From: Sva-07 sp031426215
Lineage (GTDB): Bacteria; Actinomycetota; Acidimicrobiia; Acidimicrobiales; Ilumatobacteraceae
Reading direction: 5' to 3'
DNA length: 64,000 bases
NCBI GenBank assembly: GCA_031426215.1
Contig: JANPKU010000021.1
Span: 15,446 to 79,445 of the forward strand
Numbering within the stretch: the stretch's first letter is position 1; each line of letters starts with the position of its first letter. The translations under genes were made by a program, and so were the position numbers. Positions 8,992 to 17,393 of this stretch are shown piece by piece. Below the pieces are notes generated by a model, which saw only the letters and a list, made by a program, of their open reading frames with translations, searched no databases and was not told the DNA's origin.

Positions 8992-9633
8992 ATGAGCGAG
9001 AGTGCGGCGATCGACGCCACCGAGCCGGTGCACGTTCGACCGGCCTGGGCGCCGCTCACGCTCCTTGCGTTCGTGCTGCTCGTGATCGCGACGAACATCG
9101 CCAGTGCCGTGTGGGCCCGGTGGGTCAACACCAATCCCGAGGGGTTGCTGATGTTGTCGTCGCGGAACCGCTATCTGGCACTGACGCTCGCGGCCGGCGT
9201 CCCGGTCGGCACCTACGTGCTGATCGCGTTCGCACGAATCGGGGCCGCGTTCATGGTGTGTCACCTGATTGGACGGGCGTACCAGGACGATGCGATCGGA
9301 TGGTTTCGCAAGTACTTGGGTGTCAACCCGGAGACCGTCGATTCGTTCAACCGAGGCTTCGCGAAGGCCGAATGGGTCCTGATCCCGTTCTTCGCCGGCT
9401 CGAACATCGTCGCGGCGCTCAGCGGTGTGCATCGCACACCACCCGTTCGCTTGGCGCTGCTGCTCTCGGTCGGTATCGCCGGGCGTCTGGCGCTCATGTG
9501 GTGGTTGGCGCGCACATTCGAGTCGCAGCTCGTCGACTTCCTCGAATGGCTGCAGCGCTACCAGTGGTGGGCCGTCGGCATCTCCGTCGCGATCGTGCTG
9601 CTCGTCAACGTCCGGAACTTTCGTAACGCCTGA
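8992..9633 (+). CDS. Multipass membrane protein, possibly DedA/VTT-like
   Basis: The 213-residue protein has about four to five hydrophobic segments. A central stretch runs FNRGFAKAEWVLIPFFAGSN and is followed by a helix ending GIAGRLALMWW. The order (charged loop, Pro/Gly-containing re-entrant-like stretch, two closing helices) recalls the VTT/DedA membrane fold, but the key Arg and Gly pattern is only partly matched. An 8-codon frame (8969-8995) ends in an ATGA overlap with this start. Function unknown. It is followed 38 bp later by tpx on the same strand. Confidence 0.6.
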   Translation: MSESAAIDATEPVHVRPAWAPLTLLAFVLLVIATNIASAVWARWVNTNPEGLLMLSSRNRYLALTLAAGVPVGTYVLIAFARIGAAFMVCHLIGRAYQDDAIGWFRKYLGVNPETVDSFNRGFAKAEWVLIPFFAGSNIVAALSGVHRTPPVRLALLLSVGIAGRLALMWWLARTFESQLVDFLEWLQRYQWWAVGISVAIVLLVNVRNFRNA

Positions 9634-9647
9634 CCCGGGCATTTCCG

Positions 9648-9666
9648 CGTTGTTGCTGCTACAACG
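9648..9666 (+). repeat. Short inverted repeat just ahead of tpx
   Basis: CGTTGT and ACAACG form 6-bp arms around a 7-nt spacer and end 5 nt before the tpx ATG. The element would cover the ribosome-binding region in the mRNA, or could be an operator. No clear Shine-Dalgarno sequence is visible otherwise. It may be chance. Confidence 0.3.
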
Positions 9667-9671
9667 ACCCC

Positions 9672-10166
9672 ATGGCTGAAGTCACCCTCGGGGGAAACCC
9701 CGTACACACGTCCGGAGATCTCCCCGCGATCGGTGCAGTTGCACCCGCCTACTCCCTGGTCGGCACCGACCTCGGCGAGTACGACGCCTCGGCGTTCGCC
9801 GGGAAGAACGTGATCCTCAACATCTTCCCGAGTGTCGACACCCCGACATGTGCCACGAGCGTTCGCCAGTTCAACGAGCGCGCCGCCGGCATGGACGACA
9901 CCGTGGTGGTGTGCGTGTCCGCCGACCTTCCGTTCGCCATGGGCCGCTTCTGTGGTGCCGAGGGCATCGAGAACGTCAAGGTCGGCTCGACCTTCCGCTC
10001 CAGCTTCGGTGCCGACTACGGCGTCACGCTCACCGACGGCAAGCTGCAAGGCGTGCTCGCCCGTGCAGTCGTGGTGATCGGCCCCGACGGCACGGTCAAG
10101 CACAACGAGCTCGTCGCCGAGATCGCCCAAGAACCGAACTACGACGCCGCTCTCGCCGCTCTCTGA
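9672..10166 (+). CDS. tpx: Thiol peroxidase (atypical 2-Cys peroxiredoxin)
   Basis: Tpx reduces hydroperoxides with electrons from thioredoxin. The 164-residue protein matches the family's usual length. It has the peroxidatic cysteine in PSVDTPTCATSVR (Cys60, with Thr57 nearby) and the resolving cysteine in FAMGRFCGAEG (Cys94), the spacing typical of Tpx. It is cytosolic, with no signal peptide. The last 28 bp are overlapped on the other strand by the end of the RAYT reading frame, and a REP palindrome starts 11 bp after its stop. Confidence 0.95.
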   Translation: MAEVTLGGNPVHTSGDLPAIGAVAPAYSLVGTDLGEYDASAFAGKNVILNIFPSVDTPTCATSVRQFNERAAGMDDTVVVCVSADLPFAMGRFCGAEGIENVKVGSTFRSSFGADYGVTLTDGKLQGVLARAVVVIGPDGTVKHNELVAEIAQEPNYDAALAAL

Positions 10167-11038
10167 TCACAGGTGTCATCTCGATTGGGGTCAGACCCCA
10201 ATCGAGATCGGCCGGCGAAGACCAGATCGGTTGCGCATCGTGCGACGTCCGAGAGGGCCGGATCGCTCCGCAGCTTGTTTCGAGCTCGCGATGCAGCACA
10301 TCTCCATGCGTTGCTGCCGCTCATTCCCAGCATCTCGGCGACCAATGCCTGATCGGTCTGCGAGCGATCGAGAACCCACGAGATCAGCACCGATCGTGCG
10401 TTCGCGGGTGCGGCGGAGGAGTCCATTCGTTCGGCGAGAACGATCGAGACCGCCTCGAACAGCATTCGGACCTCAGCGATTGTCAGAGCGCTCGGACACG
10501 TGCCCGCCTCGTTGCGGACGAATCGATCGAATGCAGTTGCATCGTATTCGAAGTGCTCCAGGACCTCGCCAGTTCGTAGCCACGACGGCGGCGAACGAAA
10601 TCCGAGATAAGTCCGATGACTCGACCAGCGGTAGCCGGATGGGTCCGCGACTCCCGGCACGTCGAGCGCATTGCGATGGATGTACCGGCAAGCGGCGAGC
10701 AGGTACTCATCGGACTCGATTCGGCGGGAATGAAAGCGGCCTCGGAAGAGCGCCCCATCTCGACCGAGGCGATCGTTGACACGGCGGGTGTAGATGGACC
10801 CAATGCGTTGCATCGCCTCCGAGAGCCCACCGTCGGGACAATGGACGAGAAGGTGATAGTGGTTGTCCATGAGGCAGTACGCGTACATCGACACTCCGAA
10901 GCGATCGTGGACGTCGGCCAAGCGTTGCCCGAACTCGATCCGATCTCGGTCGTGGAAGTACACGGTGCCGTGGTCGATGCCACGATTCATCACGTGGTAC
11001 AGGCCGTCTTCGATGTCTGGACGAAGTTGTCTGGGCAT
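10139..11038 (-). CDS. REP-associated tyrosine transposase (RAYT, IS200-like HUH nuclease)
   Basis: This single-strand DNA transposase of the Y1 family has the HUH pair in MDNHYHLLVH (His60, His62) and the catalytic tyrosine in IGSIYTRRVN (Tyr83), followed by GALFRGRFHS. A C-terminal region with VAEMLGMSGSNAW (about 245-257) looks like a DnaA-type helix-turn-helix, as in many RAYTs. I start it at ATG 11038. The frame also stays open up to a TTG inside the right-hand palindrome. Reading runs through the left palindrome and stops only inside tpx, so the last 20 or so residues are encoded by repeat and neighbour DNA. RAYTs cut and move REP palindromes. Confidence 0.85.
   Translation of the reverse strand: MPRQLRPDIEDGLYHVMNRGIDHGTVYFHDRDRIEFGQRLADVHDRFGVSMYAYCLMDNHYHLLVHCPDGGLSEAMQRIGSIYTRRVNDRLGRDGALFRGRFHSRRIESDEYLLAACRYIHRNALDVPGVADPSGYRWSSHRTYLGFRSPPSWLRTGEVLEHFEYDATAFDRFVRNEAGTCPSALTIAEVRMLFEAVSIVLAERMDSSAAPANARSVLISWVLDRSQTDQALVAEMLGMSGSNAWRCAASRARNKLRSDPALSDVARCATDLVFAGRSRLGSDPNRDDTCDQRAARAAS
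10178..10208. repeat. REP palindrome, copy 1
   Basis: Two perfect 15-bp arms (left arm ATCTCGATTGGGGTC) surround a single central A. It lies 11 bp after the tpx stop and could also end transcription from either side. The same arms recur at 11066-11096 and, with one change, at 39629-39659. Confidence 0.85.
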
Positions 11039-11065
11039 CAGACCATCATGACGAAGGGGTGTCAC

Positions 11066-11096
11066 ATCTCGATTGGGGTCTGACCCCAATCGAGAT
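11066..11096. repeat. REP palindrome, copy 2
   Basis: Arms are identical to copy 1, but the central base is T on the plus strand. It ends exactly at the base before the dapB stop codon (TGA, complement of 11097-11099), so the hairpin begins directly after dapB translation ends and may act as its terminator. Confidence 0.85.
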
Positions 11097-11867
11097 TCAG
11101 TCGAGGAAGGGGTCGAGGGAGCGACTCAGGCCTGGCACGACTGGAATCTTCTTGCAGGCAAGGATGACACCGGGCATGAAGCTCTCGCGGTCGTAGCTGT
11201 CCTGTCGGATCGTCAGGGTCTGGCCCTGGGCTCCGAGAATCACCTCTTGGTGCGCGACCATGCCCCGCATGCGGACCGAGTGCACCCTGATGCCGTTCGG
11301 ACCAAGCCCCCCGCGAGCACCGGCATAGACCTCGTCGGTGGTCGGATCCTCGCCGAACTCGCCACCTCGGGCGGCGCCCATTCGCTCGGCGGTCTTCACC
11401 GCCGTACCCGATGGGGCATCGACCTTGCGGTCGTGGTGCAACTCGATGATCTCAGCGGTATCAAAGAACGGCGCCGCCATCTCGGCGAACCGCATCATCA
11501 GCACGGCAGAAATCGCGAAATTCGGGGCGATGACACAGTTGGGTCCGTCGGCGTTGCCGAAGGCCGCCTCGAACAGTTCGAAGTCGGCGACGGTGAACCC
11601 GGTGGTGCCGACAACGGCGTGGATTCCGTGTTCGGCGAGCACTGGCAACAGCGCACGAGACGCATCGGCGACCGTGAAGTCGACCACGACGTCGCACGAT
11701 GCATCGGCGAACGCATCCGACGATTCGCTCACCACGACGCCTTCGATCGCTTTGCCGACTCCGAACTGGTCGACCGCGGCGACGAAAACGAGATCGGGGT
11801 CAGCAGCCACCGCCGCACAAACGGTTCTCCCCATTCGTCCGGCGGCGCCGCTGACCCCAATTCTCAT
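11097..11867 (-). CDS. dapB: 4-hydroxy-tetrahydrodipicolinate reductase
   Basis: DapB reduces the DapA product with NAD(P)H in the diaminopimelate/lysine pathway. The 256-residue protein starts with the nucleotide-binding loop VSGAAGRMG (5-13). It has the signature ELHHDRKVDAPSGTA holding His144, His145 and Lys148, followed by a conserved GIRVHSVR segment. Length is normal. It lies 66 bp downstream of pnp on the same strand, as in many actinobacteria, and its stop abuts a REP palindrome. Confidence 0.95.
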   Translation of the reverse strand: MRIGVSGAAGRMGRTVCAAVAADPDLVFVAAVDQFGVGKAIEGVVVSESSDAFADASCDVVVDFTVADASRALLPVLAEHGIHAVVGTTGFTVADFELFEAAFGNADGPNCVIAPNFAISAVLMMRFAEMAAPFFDTAEIIELHHDRKVDAPSGTAVKTAERMGAARGGEFGEDPTTDEVYAGARGGLGPNGIRVHSVRMRGMVAHQEVILGAQGQTLTIRQDSYDRESFMPGVILACKKIPVVPGLSRSLDPFLD

Positions 11868-11933
11868 GTGTCCAGTCTGGCTGATGTCGAGGCCACCCCC
11901 GCGATTACATCGCGGGTCCGGCCCCTGTTGAAA

Positions 11934-14402
11934 TCAGCGGTGGCGACGACGGGCTCCACCGCTGCGACGACCACCGTCGTCAGCAGCCGGGCGCTCCGAC
12001 TTCGGGCCGAGGTCACCGAGTTCGTCGGCGAGCTGGGCGTCGAAGCTGTCTTCGAAGCTGACCTCGACGACATCGGTGGCTGCCCCGGCCGGGGCCGACT
12101 CCTCACGAGGTGCCCGCTCCTCACGAGGTGAACGGTCACGTCGCGGTGCACGATCGCGATCGCCGCCACCGTTCGACGACGATGACTCGGCGGCGCCTTC
12201 CTTCGCGGGCGGCGGATCGCCGGCCAGCATCAGGCTGACCTTGCCCTTGTCGTCGATCTCCTCGACGCGGACTTCGATCTCCTGGCCCAGCTCCAACACG
12301 TCTTCGACAGCGTTGATGCGCTTGCCGCCACCGAGCTTGGAGATGTGAATGAGACCATCACGGCCCGGCAGGATGTTGACGAACGCACCGAACTTGGTGA
12401 TGTTGACGACGCGGCCCATGTAGACCTTGTCGAGTTCGGCCTTCGGCGGGTCGACGATCGCGAGGATCGCAGCCTTCGCCTCTTCCATCCTCCACGCCTC
12501 GACGGCGCCGATGGTGACGATGCCGCGGGCACCGTCGTCGTCGACACCGATGTCGGCACCCGTCTCCTGCTGGATGGTGTTGATGACCTTGCCCTTCGGG
12601 CCGATGACTTCACCGACCTTGTCGAGCGGGATGTAGATCGTCGAGATCTTCGGCGCGGTCTCGGCCACCTCGTCACGCGACTGCGAGATGCAGGCGTTCA
12701 TGACCTCGAGGATCTCGAGACGGGCAACGCGAGCCTGGGCCAGCGCGGCGGTCAGCACATCGGCGGGAATCCCGTCGATCTTCGTGTCGAGCTGCAACGC
12801 CGTGATGGCGTCCTCGGTGCCGGCGACCTTGAAGTCCATGTCGCCGAAGGCGTCCTCGGAGCCGAGGATGTCGGTCAGCGTGATGTATTTGCCGTCTTCG
12901 TAGATGAGGCCCATGGCGATACCGGACACGTGGCCACGACTCGGAACACCGGCATCCATCAGCGACAGGCTGGATGCGCACACCGAACCCATCGAGGTGG
13001 AGCCGTTGGACGACATGACCTCGGAGACGAGACGCAACGTGTACGCGAAGTCTTCCTGGTTCGGGATGACGGGAAGGACTGCACGGGCGGCGAGCGCACC
13101 GTGGCCGATCTCGCGGCGCTTCGGCGAACCGACGCGGCCGGTCTCGCCATTCGCCCACGGCGGCATGTTGTAGTGGTGCAGATAGCGCTTGGTGTCGTTC
13201 GGCGACAGCGAGTCGATCATCTGGTTCATGCGGGGCATGGCCATGGTGAGCACGCTCATCACCTGGGTCTCGCCACGCTGGAACAGCGCCGAGCCGTGTG
13301 CGGTCGGCAGGACGCCGACTTCAGCGGAGATCGGACGCAGATCGGCGACGCCACGGCCGTCCATGCGGACGCCTTCTTCGACGACGCGCTTGCGCATCAG
13401 CTTCTTGTTGAGCGAACGAACGGCTTCTTTGACCATGCCGTTCTGGCCGGCGAACTCGCCCGGCTCGTCCTTGGTGCCGCACAGCTCGGCGAGGATCTCG
13501 GTAGTGACGGTGTCGGTCGCTGCGTTGCGCTCGGACTTGTCGGCGATCGTGATGACCGGTGCGAGCTTGTCGGTGCCGGCCTTCTCGACGGCGGCGAAGA
13601 TCTCCGGCGTGTAGTCGAGGACTGGCGTCCACTTCATCGGCGTGATCGGGCCATCGGTGGCGATCACCGACGCAACGAGCTGGCGCTGTAGTGCGATCGA
13701 TTCCTTGATCCACACCTTGCAGGCGTCGAGGCCGTCGGCGAGGACGTCCTCGGTGACCTTCTTGGCCCCGTCGTCGTAGTAGTAGAACGCGTTCTCGGAA
13801 CCGCCGGCCTCGACCATCATCACGGCGACATCGCCGTTGTCGAGTTCACGGCCGGCCACGACCAGCTCGAAGGTGCCGGCGTCGGCCTCTTCGTAGGTCG
13901 GGTGGGCGATCCACTCACCGTCGACGCTGAACGCCATACGCACCGCTCCGATCGGGCCCTCGAAGGGGATGCCCGAGATCATCAGCGCGGCAGACGCGGC
14001 GTTGATCGACAGGACGTCGTGCTGGTTGTGCTGGTCGGCGCCGAGCACGGTGGTGACGATCTGGGTCTCGTTACGGAAACCATCGGGGAACGACGGGCGC
14101 AGCGGACGGTCGGTGAGGCGACAGGTGAGGATTGCGTCGTCGCTCGGACGGCCTTCACGGCGGAAGAACGAGCCGGGGATCTTGCCGGCGGCATACGCCC
14201 GCTCCTCGACGTCGACCGTCAACGGGAAGAAGTCCATGCCTTCACGCACGCTCTTGGCGGCGTTGGCGGTGGTGAGGACCTTCGTACCACCGATCGATGC
14301 CACGACGGCACCCATCGACTGGGGGGCGAGTTTGCCTGTTTCGAAGGTCAGGGTCTTGTCGGTTCCGGATACGAGTCCGGACACGATGATGGGGTCAGCC
14401 AC
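11934..14402 (-). CDS. pnp: Polyribonucleotide nucleotidyltransferase (PNPase)
   Basis: PNPase is a phosphorolytic 3'-5' exoribonuclease of the degradosome. Two RNase PH domains come first, then a KH domain (near IPLDKVGEVIGPKGKVIN) and an S1 domain (near YMGRVVNITKFGAFVNI). A tail of about 90 residues follows, rich in Arg, Asp, Ser and Glu and ending in an Arg-rich run. The tail is probably disordered and may bind RNA. I start it at GTG 14402 (VADPIIVSG) because AAAGGAG lies 5 nt upstream; the longer open frame begins in the leader. The product has 822 residues. rpsO lies upstream, the usual rpsO-pnp order. Confidence 0.96.
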   Translation of the reverse strand: MADPIIVSGLVSGTDKTLTFETGKLAPQSMGAVVASIGGTKVLTTANAAKSVREGMDFFPLTVDVEERAYAAGKIPGSFFRREGRPSDDAILTCRLTDRPLRPSFPDGFRNETQIVTTVLGADQHNQHDVLSINAASAALMISGIPFEGPIGAVRMAFSVDGEWIAHPTYEEADAGTFELVVAGRELDNGDVAVMMVEAGGSENAFYYYDDGAKKVTEDVLADGLDACKVWIKESIALQRQLVASVIATDGPITPMKWTPVLDYTPEIFAAVEKAGTDKLAPVITIADKSERNAATDTVTTEILAELCGTKDEPGEFAGQNGMVKEAVRSLNKKLMRKRVVEEGVRMDGRGVADLRPISAEVGVLPTAHGSALFQRGETQVMSVLTMAMPRMNQMIDSLSPNDTKRYLHHYNMPPWANGETGRVGSPKRREIGHGALAARAVLPVIPNQEDFAYTLRLVSEVMSSNGSTSMGSVCASSLSLMDAGVPSRGHVSGIAMGLIYEDGKYITLTDILGSEDAFGDMDFKVAGTEDAITALQLDTKIDGIPADVLTAALAQARVARLEILEVMNACISQSRDEVAETAPKISTIYIPLDKVGEVIGPKGKVINTIQQETGADIGVDDDGARGIVTIGAVEAWRMEEAKAAILAIVDPPKAELDKVYMGRVVNITKFGAFVNILPGRDGLIHISKLGGGKRINAVEDVLELGQEIEVRVEEIDDKGKVSLMLAGDPPPAKEGAAESSSSNGGGDRDRAPRRDRSPREERAPREESAPAGAATDVVEVSFEDSFDAQLADELGDLGPKSERPAADDGGRRSGGARRRHR

Positions 14403-14407
14403 AAGGG

Positions 14408-14414
14408 CTCCTTT
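14408..14414 (-). promoter_or_regulatory. Shine-Dalgarno site of pnp
   Basis: AAAGGAG on the minus strand lies 5 nt ahead of the GTG at 14402 and decides the pnp start. Confidence 0.75.
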
Positions 14415-14655
14415 CGTGTGCACTCCCGCTTGGAAGTGCGCCTCTTGGAGCGACGGGCCGGTTCCCAGTTGGTCAACCCGACCTGGCCAACGTCTCGGAC
14501 TGAGCGACGGCGGGTTCGGATTCAGCAACCGGCAACCGACAACGGTTCGCTCGAATTGCGACGCCGGACGTTCCGGCAGTCGTGGCTGAGGCTACCGTGA
14601 ATCGCAAGCGAAGTGGTGCCCAAGCGGCCCACCGGGCCTGCTCGGAACCTGCGGA

Positions 14656-14679
14656 TTCCCCGAAAGCGGTTCCGGGGAA
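14656..14679 (-). terminator. Stem-loop in the rpsO-pnp spacer
   Basis: TTCCCCG (14656-14662) pairs with CGGGGAA (14673-14679) around a 10-nt loop, starting 8 nt after the rpsO stop. An alternative hairpin GGTTCC/GGAACC overlaps it. No U-run follows, so it is more likely a processing or stabilising hairpin than a strong terminator. PNPase is known to control its own leader in E. coli; that is only an analogy here. Nothing else was seen in the 285-bp spacer apart from the pnp ribosome site. Confidence 0.4.
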
Positions 14680-14687
14680 CCGGGCGA

Positions 14688-14966
14688 TCAGCGGCGCAGA
14701 CCTTGGGCGGCGATGATTTCGCGATACCGCTCGACGTTGATCTTCTTGACGTAGTCGAGCATGCGGCGGCGGCGTCCGACCAGCATCAGCAGACCACGGC
14801 GGCTGTGGTGGTCCTTCTTGTGGGTCTTGAGGTGTTCGGTGAGGTGGGTGATGCGCTCGGTGAGCAGCGCAATCTGTACCTCGGGTGAACCGGTGTCGGT
14901 TTCGTGCGTGCGGAACTTCTCGATCGTCGCCGTGGTGTTCGGCGTGGTGTCGGAAATGTCGGCCAT
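14688..14966 (-). CDS. rpsO: 30S ribosomal protein S15
   Basis: The 92-residue protein is a clear S15, with the family core TGSPEVQIALLTERITHLTEH, the basic KKDHHSRRGLLMLVGRRRRML and the end LDYVKKINVERYREII. It binds 16S rRNA in the platform of the small subunit. The ATG is preceded by a purine-rich stretch. The gene sits between ribF and pnp on the same strand, the standard bacterial arrangement. Confidence 0.97.
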   Translation of the reverse strand: MADISDTTPNTTATIEKFRTHETDTGSPEVQIALLTERITHLTEHLKTHKKDHHSRRGLLMLVGRRRRMLDYVKKINVERYREIIAAQGLRR

Positions 14967-15100
14967 GATGTGTCGCCTTCTTCGTCGGAGGTCGCATCGC
15001 CGGCCGGATGGCCAGCGGGTGCATCACATCCGCGCCGGAGATCCCAGCCCGAACGGACCTGGCAATGCTATGGCCACGACCGTCCGTCCACAACGGGGGA

Positions 15101-16042
15101 TCAGCTGAGGAGTTCGCGGGCGCTGGAAACGTCGTGTCCGAGCTGCGCGATGAGTGCGTCGACGCCATCGAACTTGCGCTCGCTGCGTAAGAAGTGTTCG
15201 AAGCGAACGCGAGCGATCTCGCCGTAGAGATCGACGTCGACGTCGAGCAGGTGCGCCTCGAGCAACGATGCATCGGCATGCTCGTAGAACGTCGGACGAC
15301 GACCCAGGTTGATTGCGCACCCGCGCACGTCACCGTTGGGGCGCTCGTAGAAGCCGGCATAGACCCCGTCAGCCGGAAGACACATCCCTGACGGCACGGC
15401 GACGTTCGCCGTGGGAAAGCCGAGCAGTCGTCCACGTTGGTCGCCGGTGAACACCTTGCCGCTCACCTCGTACGGGCGACCGAGCATCGAGTTGGCGCGC
15501 TCGATGTCGCCGCCGGCGAGCGCACGACGGATCGCGGTGCTGCTGATCGGCTCGTCGATTCCGTCGAGACGCTGGACGAGTTGCACCGGCTCGACGTCGA
15601 AGTCGGCGTCCACACCGACCTTGCGGAGAAGATCCACGTTGCCGTCACGATGCCGACCGAAGTGGAAGTCCTCGCCGACCACGATCACCCGAGTCTTCAG
15701 ACACTTCACGAGCACTCGGTCGACGAACGACTCGGGGCTCTCCGCTGCCTGTTCGATGTCGAACGGCACGACGACGACGGCATCGATGCCCGTCGCGGCG
15801 AGAAGTTCCATCTTCTGCGGGGAGCTCGTCAGCAGACGGGGGGCCGACTCGGGCCGCACCACGCTCGCAGGGTGTCGATCGAAGGTGACCACGACAGACT
15901 GCGCTCCGATTTCGCCGGCGCGACGACGAACCTGGTCGATCACGGCGCGATGGCCGAGGTGGACACCGTCGTAGGCGCCGATCGTGATCACCGCACGCTC
16001 GTCCGCCCAAGGGCAGTGCTGAAGGTCGGTCACGACGAGCAC
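15101..16042 (-). CDS. ribF: Bifunctional riboflavin kinase/FAD synthetase
   Basis: RibF converts riboflavin to FMN and then FAD. The N-terminal adenylyltransferase half carries GAYDGVHLGHR (about 22-32) and ISSTAIRRAL (about 166-175). The C-terminal kinase half has GRLLGFPTANV and a conserved INLGRRPTF segment. At 313 residues it has the usual length. The start is GTG. It lies 39 bp downstream of truB on the same strand and 134 bp upstream of rpsO, within the rimP-pnp block. Confidence 0.95.
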   Translation of the reverse strand: MLVVTDLQHCPWADERAVITIGAYDGVHLGHRAVIDQVRRRAGEIGAQSVVVTFDRHPASVVRPESAPRLLTSSPQKMELLAATGIDAVVVVPFDIEQAAESPESFVDRVLVKCLKTRVIVVGEDFHFGRHRDGNVDLLRKVGVDADFDVEPVQLVQRLDGIDEPISSTAIRRALAGGDIERANSMLGRPYEVSGKVFTGDQRGRLLGFPTANVAVPSGMCLPADGVYAGFYERPNGDVRGCAINLGRRPTFYEHADASLLEAHLLDVDVDLYGEIARVRFEHFLRSERKFDGVDALIAQLGHDVSSARELLS

Positions 16043-16081
16043 GTTCGCAACGCTATCGGCCCCCGATGGGTCCTTTCGTGC

Positions 16082-16948
16082 TCAGCGGGGAAGCACGACG
16101 GCCGGCTTGGCCTGTCCGCGGAACTCCTCGTACACGGCGAGCAACTCGCCCGATTCGTCGGACACCGCCCACGGTCCGGTGCCTTCCCACGCGTCGAGCA
16201 CTCGGCCATTGGCGATCAGCGCGGCAACGCCGGCGTCGACGGTGACCGCCGGGAGCGACCGCACCGCACTCGCCACCGGGAGCAACTCGCACTCGTCGGG
16301 TGAGCCGGCCTCGTCGAGCGTGAACGCACCGACGTGCGTACGGCGCAGGTTGCGCAGGTGCGCTCCCCCGCCCAGCAGACGACCGAGATCGTCGGCGAGT
16401 GTGCGGATGTAGGTGCCGGCGGAACACTCGACCTCGATCGCCAACACCCCCGGCTCGGCCCAGCCGGTGACGTCGAAGCGATGAATCGTGACCGCGCGTG
16501 GAGCCCGTTCGATCTCGATGCCCTCTCGGGCGAGTTCGTGCAGCCGCCTGCCGTCGACTCTGATCGCCGACACCATCGGCGGCACCTGCTCGATGTCACC
16601 CACGAGTTGTTCGTCGACCACACGACGTGCCTCGTCGATCGTGACCGCCGACATGTCGAAGGTGGCGAGGACCTCCCCCGCCGAGTCGAGTGTGGAGGTC
16701 CGCGCTCCGAGGACCACTTCGCCCGCGTAGCCCTTGCGGGTCTTCTCGACGAAGCGCAGCAGCCGGGTGGCCTTTCCGACCGCGACCACCAGCACGCCGG
16801 TGGCGTCGGGGTCGAGTGTGCCGGCGTGCCCGATTTGGCGCTCACCGAAGCGACGCCGCAGCATGGCAACGACATCGTGGCTGGTGACCCCCGCAGGCTT
16901 GTCGACGATGGCGATTCCGTGGATGGTCGCAGGCTTGCGACGTGCCAT
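16082..16948 (-). CDS. truB: tRNA pseudouridine(55) synthase
   Basis: TruB makes pseudouridine 55 in the T-loop of tRNAs. The 288-residue protein has the catalytic motif GHAGTLDPDATGVL (about 40-53, Asp46 the catalytic aspartate), then RKGYAGEVVLG and the CSAGTYIRTLADDLG segment. The ATG overlaps the rbfA stop by one base (TGATG), which indicates coupled translation. Confidence 0.95.
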   Translation of the reverse strand: MARRKPATIHGIAIVDKPAGVTSHDVVAMLRRRFGERQIGHAGTLDPDATGVLVVAVGKATRLLRFVEKTRKGYAGEVVLGARTSTLDSAGEVLATFDMSAVTIDEARRVVDEQLVGDIEQVPPMVSAIRVDGRRLHELAREGIEIERAPRAVTIHRFDVTGWAEPGVLAIEVECSAGTYIRTLADDLGRLLGGGAHLRNLRRTHVGAFTLDEAGSPDECELLPVASAVRSLPAVTVDAGVAALIANGRVLDAWEGTGPWAVSDESGELLAVYEEFRGQAKPAVVLPR

Positions 16949-17379
16949 CAGCTCTCGGACGTCTCCGGAGCGTCCGAAACGACAGGCGCAGACGACTCGC
17001 GTTCCAGACGCGCCTGATCCGACTTCAAGATCTCGTCGATACGCGCCGCCGACCGGATGACCATGTCGGGACGGAAGTCGAGAATCGGGGTCTTCTTCGC
17101 CCGGATCTGTCGTGCGATCGACGCCTGCAGCCGGATGCGATGGTCGGCGAACGCTTCGAGAATCTCCGCATCGCCGTCCTCGTCGGCAAGCGAATCGAAG
17201 AACACGATTGCACGGTTCAGTTCGGGGTCGACGTCGATGCCGGTGACGGTCACGAACGTGAGTCGTTCGTCATCGATGCGCACCAGTTCGTCGGCGATGA
17301 TCTCCTGCAGTGTCGTGCTCACCCGCGCGCTGCGCGAGTACTTCGGGGTGTTGGTGCGGCTGCTTCGCTTGCCTGCCAT
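16948..17379 (-). CDS. rbfA: 30S ribosome-binding factor A
   Basis: RbfA is a small KH-like protein needed for late maturation of the 30S subunit. The 143-residue product starts with a basic tail. It contains the family pattern RVSTTLQEIIADEL, a central VTGIDVDPELNRAIVFF strand-helix region and a closing RPDMVIRSAARIDEIL, then an acidic Ser/Glu-rich tail. It lies 14 bp downstream of the DsbA-like gene and overlaps truB. Confidence 0.92.
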   Translation of the reverse strand: MAGKRSSRTNTPKYSRSARVSTTLQEIIADELVRIDDERLTFVTVTGIDVDPELNRAIVFFDSLADEDGDAEILEAFADHRIRLQASIARQIRAKKTPILDFRPDMVIRSAARIDEILKSDQARLERESSAPVVSDAPETSES

Positions 17380-17393
17380 GGGGGGCTCCTCGC

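Larger units (their letters stand above)
10178..11096. mobile_element. RAYT element bounded by two 31-bp REP palindromes
   Basis: A RAYT gene lies between two copies of the same perfect palindrome (10178-10208 and 11066-11096). The unit sits between the convergent genes tpx and dapB. Both palindromes are preceded on the plus strand by GTGTC, a possible recognition flank of the kind RAYTs use. No target-site duplication is obvious, as expected for HUH enzymes. Boundaries are set at the palindromes; the true ends are uncertain. Confidence 0.7.

Noticed and set aside
11039..11089. TTG start for the RAYT inside the right-hand palindrome
   Set aside because: It would make the palindrome part of the coding region at the N-terminus. 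The ATG at 11038 (MPRQLRPDIEDG) gives a normal RAYT start.
12345..13691. A 448-codon plus-strand frame opposite pnp
   Set aside because: It lies entirely across the RNase PH and KH domains of PNPase; no start signal or recognisable domain.
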